Below, in pieces: positions 59,138 through 64,000 of a stretch of DNA of 64,000 bases. A model generated the notes under the pieces. It saw only the letters and a program-made list of their open reading frames with translations. It did no database searches and was not told where the DNA came from. Both the position numbers and the translations under genes were made by a program. Where the stretch lies: NCBI RefSeq assembly GCF_947251645.1, contig NZ_OX366364.1, positions 496,001-560,000 on the forward strand, given 5' to 3'. The first letter of the stretch is position 1. Each line of letters opens with the position of its first letter. Source of the stretch: Wolbachia endosymbiont (group A) of Bibio marci (GTDB lineage: Bacteria > Pseudomonadota > Alphaproteobacteria > Rickettsiales > Anaplasmataceae).

Positions 59138-60370
59138 TTTCAATTCACAATTTGCTTCCACCAAATTACTCCGAATTTTAGTTGTATTATTTGCGGATTT
59201 CACTGCTAAAATCTCAAATTTTGAGCTTGTGTTCAAAAATGATTCAACTGACCTGCCAAAAAAATCATATCTCCACCCCTTGAATAGTTTATCTGTCTGC
59301 CTAGATATTGACCCAGTTAACTCATCTTTTGAAGAAACTAATTTCCTTGATATGTTACTTTCTTTACATTTACTATCTAAAATAATTGAGAGTATATCGA
59401 ATACAGATTTGTCATAATTATTCGGGAAGGTGTTGTTTTGCTGCATCCAATTTCTCTCATTTTCATTAAAAATATTCACAAACTCTAGTAAATCTGCATC
59501 TCTTATATTTTTTGCATTCCTCTTGAGATCATCTAAAATCTCATCAACATGCTCTACATTTTTTTCAATAAAACCAGCTATTACAGCATTATTAATTACT
59601 TTATTACGATTCATATTATAGCGCTGTGCTAAGGTCTCTTGCCACTCACTAACTGCTTTAACAGTTAGTATCAATCTTGGATTTACTTCATAATTAAATT
59701 TAATCCTCTTCCATGCATCTTTTGGATTATGTAAATACTTATTTATATCAACTATTGATTCCATCTCTTCTTGAAACCAACCCATCCTATTATTTTCTTC
59801 AAGTTTATCGCACAATATTTGGTATAGGCCATATAGGTGTATCACGTCGTTTACTGCATAATCTAACTGATCCTCGGATAACGGCCTTCTTAACCAGTCT
59901 GAATTTTTAGCTTTAATTTTATCCAGTGCTATTCCTTGATATTGCTCCACTACTTTTGAGTAACCAATAAAGTCATGATAATAATGACAAAACATAGCGG
60001 CAACTTGGGTATCAAAAATGGGAGTGGGAATACATTTAAACACAGTGAGTAAGGATTCTATATCCTGCCGGCAGCTATGAAACACTTTGGTTATCCCCTG
60101 ATTTAGCATTATTTTCTTAATGAATGATAAATCAATTTCTGGCACTAATGCGTCTACAATAAAACTCTTCTCTCCGCAAGAAATTTGAATTAACGATAAT
60201 TTTGGGTAGTAGATTAAATTATTTCTAATGAACTCCGTGTCAACTGCTATAAATTTCGGCTTTTTTGCTATCAACCCCTCACATATGTCCTCCAGCTCCG
60301 ACGTTGTATTAATTAACATATGTTTTTTATTCAGTGGTTCTACTTTACCACTTACATTAAATTTTTGCAA
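59120..60370 (-). CDS. rnd: Ribonuclease D
   Basis: DEDD exonuclease with FIAVDTEFIRN (Asp, Glu), VFHSCRQDIESL (Asp), and YAVNDVIHLYGL (Asp, with Tyr), followed by HRDC-type domains (RLILTVKAVSEWQETLAQRY). It trims tRNA 3' ends. The frame is open from TTG 60370; ATG 60319 (MLINTTSELEDI) gives 399 residues and fits family starts better. Confidence 0.9.
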   Translation of the reverse strand: MQKFNVSGKVEPLNKKHMLINTTSELEDICEGLIAKKPKFIAVDTEFIRNNLIYYPKLSLIQISCGEKSFIVDALVPEIDLSFIKKIMLNQGITKVFHSCRQDIESLLTVFKCIPTPIFDTQVAAMFCHYYHDFIGYSKVVEQYQGIALDKIKAKNSDWLRRPLSEDQLDYAVNDVIHLYGLYQILCDKLEENNRMGWFQEEMESIVDINKYLHNPKDAWKRIKFNYEVNPRLILTVKAVSEWQETLAQRYNMNRNKVINNAVIAGFIEKNVEHVDEILDDLKRNAKNIRDADLLEFVNIFNENERNWMQQNNTFPNNYDKSVFDILSIILDSKCKESNISRKLVSSKDELTGSISRQTDKLFKGWRYDFFGRSVESFLNTSSKFEILAVKSANNTTKIRSNLVEANCELKSTAEI

Positions 60371-60694
60371 TTAGTGACTTCTTGCAAAACTTTCTATCAC
60401 TCATTGGTGTCATCCAAGTAGCGTGACTACTTGGATCCAGAAAACTCAATTAGAAACGAGTACACTAGGTAGTTGTATAATAAGAACTAGATACAAGTGT
60501 CACGCACTGGAGTGATACCGTGGACTGTGCATAAGCGTCAAGTTAAGGGAATATTGGCAAATAAGCAATGCTTAAAATAGACATCTTATTTGTTACATTT
60601 ATTTTTTAGGAAAGTAGAGCAAAACAATTTTTTTAGAAAACCCACTAACTTTATTGTTTAATTTTAAAATAGTCCTTTCTAATGCTACTTCTTC
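60371..60694. other. Intergenic region with palindromic repeats and a MITE
   Basis: A palindrome (ccaagtag cgtga ctacttgg, about 60409-60429), a 'gtcacgcactgg' element near 60490, and the MITE from 60535. No gene. Confidence 0.6.
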
Positions 60695-60704
60695 TTAACT
60701 TGAC
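60535..60704. mobile_element. MITE-like element, shorter relative of 41239-41478
   Basis: Begins gcgtcaagttaaggga and ends tcttaacttgac; the inside shares 'cttatttgttacatttattt' with the other copy in inverted order. It supplies the stop codon of the rpn gene. Confidence 0.6.
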
Positions 60705-61390
60705 CTTAATTCTGCAATTTCTTTAATGGAAAGTCCAGTAAACTTAACAATAGTGTTGACATCAACATTATTAGCCAGCATTGCTTTTGCGACTTCAATT
60801 TTGCCTTCCTCTCTCCCTTCTTTCCTACCTTTCTCTTTACCAATTTTGATGCCTTTTTCAGTAGCATCATCAAGCTTTTGAGCAAGGACAGCCTGTTCAT
60901 CAAGAATACGTTTTATTTTCTGTTCATAGGCAATAAATTCTTTTTCTGACCAGTTAAATCTATTTAGCTCTTCATAGGCCTTTTTAATTATTACATCACT
61001 ACCTATTATTTTTTCCAGCTCTTCTTCACTAGTCTCATCTGCATATCGAAAAAAATAAACCCATTTTTTAACTATATTTTCCAACTGATCTTCCTTATTC
61101 TTTGGAAATTTTGGCAACTCAATAAATATAAAATAGAAATCTTTTAGATCATGCTCATTAGTGTCTTCATCTCGAATAGTATGCTTTGATTTGTACTCAG
61201 ATTTATTAGGAAACAGTACACAATCTGCTATAGCAATGAAGATAATTTCCTTAAGGTTATGATACTGGTCACCTTTATCAGCTTGCCTTGAGTAAGCTTT
61301 AGCAGCATAGTATTGAGCACGTTTTTCAAATCCTTTAGTTTTAGCAACTTGATTAGGTAAGGAGACAGTATTACTACTATCCCCTCCCTT
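60695..61390 (-). pseudogene. Rpn-family nuclease/putative transposase, 5' end lost
   Basis: The frame is open from the IS5 end at 61390 to TAA at 60695, about 230 codons; a TTG at 61117 is only internal. Segments RAQYYAAKAYSRQADKGDQY and EIIFIAIADCVLFPNK are the middle of Rpn (PD-(D/E)XK) proteins; the C-terminal tail has KGIKIGKEKGRKEGREEGK, typical of the family. The N-terminal catalytic acidic residues are missing because the IS5 element cut the gene. The last codons come from a MITE. Confidence 0.75.
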
Positions 61391-61927
61391 AGAACCTGTT
61401 TAAAATCTCCTCAATAGAAGAGAAATGAAAGAAAGAACAACCATTTGTAAACTTGTGTTGAGTTTACGCTTGCAATTTTTCCATAACCGTCTACATTTTT
61501 CCAACCAAGCAAAAGACCGCTCGACAACCCATCTTTTTGGCAATACAGCAAAGGTATGTAATTCGCTTCGTTTTACTACCTCAACAGTTGCACCAATAGT
61601 TGCTTTTATTTGTATTGCAAAATTTTCTCCTGTATAGCCAGCATCAACGAGTATATTTTTGACTTCAGAGAGGTTTTCTTTAGCATTTTCCACCATTTTC
61701 ACAGCACTGCTACGATCAGTTGCTTCTGCCGTTGTTATATGAATTGCATGTGTTGTGTATCAACTACGATATGACCCTGAAATCTTTTTACCTGCATCAT
61801 AGCCCTTTCTTTCAGCAGTATCTGCGTTTTTGACGCTTTGAGCATCAATTATGCAGAAACTGGTTTTCTCTTTCCGACCACTGTTTTGTCGCAACCAATT
61901 TTTTTTAACCAACAAGCTTGGCTCCTT
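61391..61927 (-). mobile_element. IS5-family element, right half (C-terminal transposase part)
   Basis: Reverse strand from 61927 reads EPSLLVKKNWLRQNSGRKEK and SFCIIDAQSVKNADTAERKG, then after frameshifts and a stop near 61760-61700 TTAEATDRSSAVKMVEN, ILVDAGYTGENFAIQI (DDE Asp) and LPKRWVVERSFAWLEKCRRL (DDE Glu). It ends with agaacctgtttaaaatctc at 61391, the same end as at 39397. With the left half there, it makes one element. Confidence 0.8.
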
Positions 61928-61991
61928 TCCTTTCTTATATGTTGAAATTAAGTCTTTGTAAGTGTGACAAAGCAGTAATATAAAGATGTAT

Positions 61992-62055
61992 AGAGAAGAG
62001 GAACCGTTTCCTTTCTTGGTCATAGGGACCGTTGGAAAGCAAGGTTCTCTTCTCT
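61992..62055 (+). ncRNA. Candidate IS110 bridge RNA stem, copy 2
   Basis: AGAGAAGAGGAACC (61992-62005) pairs with GGTTCTCTTCTCT (62043-62055); inside, gaccgttgg and similar segments can pair further. It lies about 100 bases before the transposase ATG. Confidence 0.45.
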
Positions 62056-62150
62056 TAAATTTATACTGAAAGTTCCGAACAACTGATTGAGCTTTTAGGC
62101 TCGTATATAAGACTGGAAAATGCAGTATATGTTATTATTATGGAGGAATT

Positions 62151-63122
62151 ATGAATTCATCAAATATTATTGCTGGCATTGATGTTAGCAAAAGTAAATT
62201 AGATATCCACATTCACCCACTTGAGCATTATAAAATATTTGAAAACAATGTACAATCCATTGATGAAATGCTGGACTTTTTACGTTTGCATAATGTAACC
62301 AAAGTTGGTCTTGAGGCAACTGGTGGATACGAAAAATTATGTGCCTATACTTTACTAAGCAATGGTTTTGAGGTGTACGTCATTCAACCTAGATGGGTTA
62401 GAGACTATGCTAAAAGCCTTGGTATTACTACAAAAACTGATAAAATAGACTGCAGTATCATTTCACGTTATATCAATAATACAGATATGCGTGTTACTCC
62501 TTTAACAGTTGATAATGGTAATATTGATTGCTTGAAACAAAAATTATCTCGTAGAAACCAACTTGTAGAAATAGCAAAAATACAAAAAACCCAAATCCAA
62601 CAGGTAACTGATACATCTATAATCAAACAAATAGAGGAGCTTCTCGCGATTTTACGTAATCAAATTAAAACTTTAGAAGATGAAATGATTACATTTATCG
62701 ATCAAAACCAAGAGCTTAAAAGAAAATATATATCAATAACTAGCATACCAGGTGTAAGTAAAATCACAGCCATTACTTTGATTTGCTATTTGCCCGAACT
62801 TGGAACCCTTCAAGAAAAGCAAATATCTAGCCTTGCAGGACTTGCACCTTTTAATCGAGACAGTGGTTTCAGTAAAGGAAAGAGATGTATTCAGGGCGGT
62901 AGATCACAAGTTAGAACGGTTTTACACATGTGTATTCTCAGTGCACAAAAAGTTAATTCTTATATCAACCCTTTCTTTACTAGATTATATAATCAATATA
63001 AAAAGCCATATAAAATTGCTTCCACTGCTGCCATGAGAAAACTGCTTATTCTTGCTAACTCTTTGGTCAGAGACGATAGAGTCTTTACTGAGGAATATAG
63101 TCCTCAGTCTGTTTCTATCTAA
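62151..63122 (+). CDS. IS110-family transposase, copy 2
   Basis: 323 residues, ATG after GGAGG. DEDD residues Asp11, Glu55, Asp97, Asp100 and the C-terminal serine region are intact. Leu at 217 is the only difference from copy 1 that I see. Confidence 0.95.
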   Translation: MNSSNIIAGIDVSKSKLDIHIHPLEHYKIFENNVQSIDEMLDFLRLHNVTKVGLEATGGYEKLCAYTLLSNGFEVYVIQPRWVRDYAKSLGITTKTDKIDCSIISRYINNTDMRVTPLTVDNGNIDCLKQKLSRRNQLVEIAKIQKTQIQQVTDTSIIKQIEELLAILRNQIKTLEDEMITFIDQNQELKRKYISITSIPGVSKITAITLICYLPELGTLQEKQISSLAGLAPFNRDSGFSKGKRCIQGGRSQVRTVLHMCILSAQKVNSYINPFFTRLYNQYKKPYKIASTAAMRKLLILANSLVRDDRVFTEEYSPQSVSI

Positions 63123-63141
63123 GCTAATTTATGGCAGAGCT

Positions 63142-63183
63142 TGTGGATAAGTACGCTATACAAACTGTAAGTACTTATCCACA
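63142..63183 (+). repeat. Inverted DnaA-box-like pair in IS110 copy 2
   Basis: TGTGGATAA (63142-63150) and TTATCCACA (63175-63183) in a stem with 'gtac', as in copy 1. Confidence 0.6.
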
Positions 63184-63280
63184 GCTACACTAGATTAAGA
63201 ATATTTAAATTAAGAGTCATAATATATTGATTTTTTATAAATCTACTAAATTGAAAATTTTTCGATATTTTTCATTTTTT

Positions 63281-63844
63281 TTATTGATTTTTAACACAAC
63301 TGCTATCCGCTTTCTTGGGCAATCCACCTCCACATCTAACACACATCTCAGTGATTATAATATCCAATTTTTGATCATGTTTTTCTACAGGTAAATTTTT
63401 ACAATATTGTTTCTCATAGGCTACACCTATAAATATTTTTCCAAGCGGCCGCAGTTTTTCTATCATTGTATCATACCAACCACCGCCAAAACCTAATCTA
63501 TTGAAATGATCATCAAAAGCAACAACAGGAGTAATGATTGTATCGGGAATTACATCTTCATTTGTTTCGTTCCATCCCTCAAATCTTAGTAACTGATTTT
63601 TATCAGGAATTGCTACTTTATAACCTAAATAGAGCAAACGACACATCAAAGGGACAACATTTATTTCCCCATCCATTGGAATGTAAGCCGCAATTGTTTT
63701 GCCTTTAACGTAACTTAAGTTCTGATTAAAGAGATTAATAAGGGAATTTGCCGCATAACTGGAATAACTTTCATCAATATCTTTTCTTATAGTTCTATAT
63801 TGCTCTCTTATTTCCTTTTTGTGCTGTTTAATATCTTTGAACAT
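63281..63844 (-). CDS. 5-formyltetrahydrofolate cyclo-ligase, C-terminus altered by IS110
   Basis: 187 residues. Start ATG 63844. KKEIREQYRTIRKDI (ATP-binding Lys/Arg), AAYIPMDGEINVVPLM, and NRLGFGGGWYDTMIEKLR (substrate/Mg loop) are present, so the catalytic core is intact. It converts 5-formyl-THF to methenyl-THF. The last residues after KKAD (SSCVKNQ) come from the IS110 end; the lost natural tail may be the sequence now at 41062. It overlaps the upstream gene by 17 bases. Confidence 0.9.
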   Translation of the reverse strand: MFKDIKQHKKEIREQYRTIRKDIDESYSSYAANSLINLFNQNLSYVKGKTIAAYIPMDGEINVVPLMCRLLYLGYKVAIPDKNQLLRFEGWNETNEDVIPDTIITPVVAFDDHFNRLGFGGGWYDTMIEKLRPLGKIFIGVAYEKQYCKNLPVEKHDQKLDIIITEMCVRCGGGLPKKADSSCVKNQ

Positions 63845-64000
63845 GATCTATCCATTTTGCAGTGAGTTTTTCTTGTAAACTATTTTGCTTCAAGCGCTCA
63901 CTTAAAAAGTCAAAGTCAATAAATTCCATATCCTGGTCTTGATTACTGCAGCTATAAACAAAACTCCTTTCTCCTGTTTCCGTATTTATATGTTGCTGCA
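63828..64000 (-). CDS. End of an upstream gene, cut by the window edge
   Basis: About 57 codons on the reverse strand, open to the right edge, ending in TAA at 63828-63830 and overlapping the cyclo-ligase start. The text (NTETGERSFVYSCSNQDQDM, then LQEKLTAKWIDHVQRY) has coding character. The family is not recognised from this piece. Confidence 0.6.
   Translation of the reverse strand, partial: QQHINTETGERSFVYSCSNQDQDMEFIDFDFLSERLKQNSLQEKLTAKWIDHVQRY

Larger units (their letters stand above)
61928..63304 (+). mobile_element. IS110-family insertion sequence, copy 2
   Basis: 1377 bases, same length as the inverted copy at 39685-41061 and nearly identical. The left flank is the IS5 right half; the right flank is the end of the cyclo-ligase gene. 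Confidence 0.85.

Noticed and set aside
63142..63183. Paired DnaA boxes as a chromosomal replication origin
   Set aside because: The pair is inside an IS copy present twice, and there are no other origin features nearby.

Overview
The window is a piece of a Wolbachia genome (Alphaproteobacteria, Rickettsiales; intracellular symbiont). The evidence is a decayed but ordered phage WO structural block, tandem ankyrin genes, serine recombinases of the WO type, many insertion sequences, dispersed palindromic elements, and a housekeeping gene set typical of Rickettsiales (gatA, scattered nuo genes, ccmD/ccmE, alaS, ligA, gltX). The strain cannot be named from the sequence alone.

Region 1 (1 to about 27430) is a prophage. 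From left to right it holds the end of a RepA-like helicase gene, an accessory zone of RhuM-type genes, a BRO-like remnant and intergenic repeats, a second broken repA-like gene, a RuvC-like resolvase, and a frameshifted ParB-methyltransferase fusion. A lambda-type packaging and head module follows (small and large terminase, gpW, GH25 lysozyme, portal, S49 protease, gpD, major capsid, head-tail genes). Then come a P2-type baseplate module (gpV, PAAR tip, gp25/W, J, I), two ankyrin genes, and two tandem large serine recombinases. No tail sheath, tube or tape-measure genes, and no cifA/cifB or large eukaryotic-association genes, are present. Several phage genes are broken (in-frame stop at 18616, frameshifts near 4130, 7560 and 8880), so this copy looks defective.

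Region 2 (27430 to 39400) starts with an ORF that continues out of the second recombinase, probably a chromosomal gene cut by prophage integration. It continues with an IS5-family element, gatA, alaS, ligA, a small overlapping ORF, gltX and a group II intron-like remnant.

Region 3 (39400 to 63300) is bounded by two 1377-bp IS110-family copies in inverted orientation. Inside are uvrD, the nuoJKLMN-birA-ccmD-ccmE run, a reverse-strand cluster of unrecognised genes including a 12-residue-repeat protein interrupted by an in-frame TGA, tRNA-Ala, tRNA-Lys, nuoF, infC, thrS, coaE, rnd and a truncated rpn gene. An IS5-family element has its left half just outside one IS110 copy and its right half just inside the other, in the orientation expected if this ~21-kb segment was inverted by recombination between the copies. 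The tail end (63281 to 64000) holds a 5-formyltetrahydrofolate cyclo-ligase gene whose 3' end was cut by IS110, and the end of an upstream gene.

The most interesting points are the reconstructed IS110-mediated inversion, a structured candidate bridge RNA with paired DnaA-box-like arms in each IS110 copy, the 12-residue-repeat gene cluster whose members share a PDIGxAP-like C-terminus, a palindromic repeat inserted in frame inside birA, and the two back-to-back serine recombinases ending in a chimeric junction.
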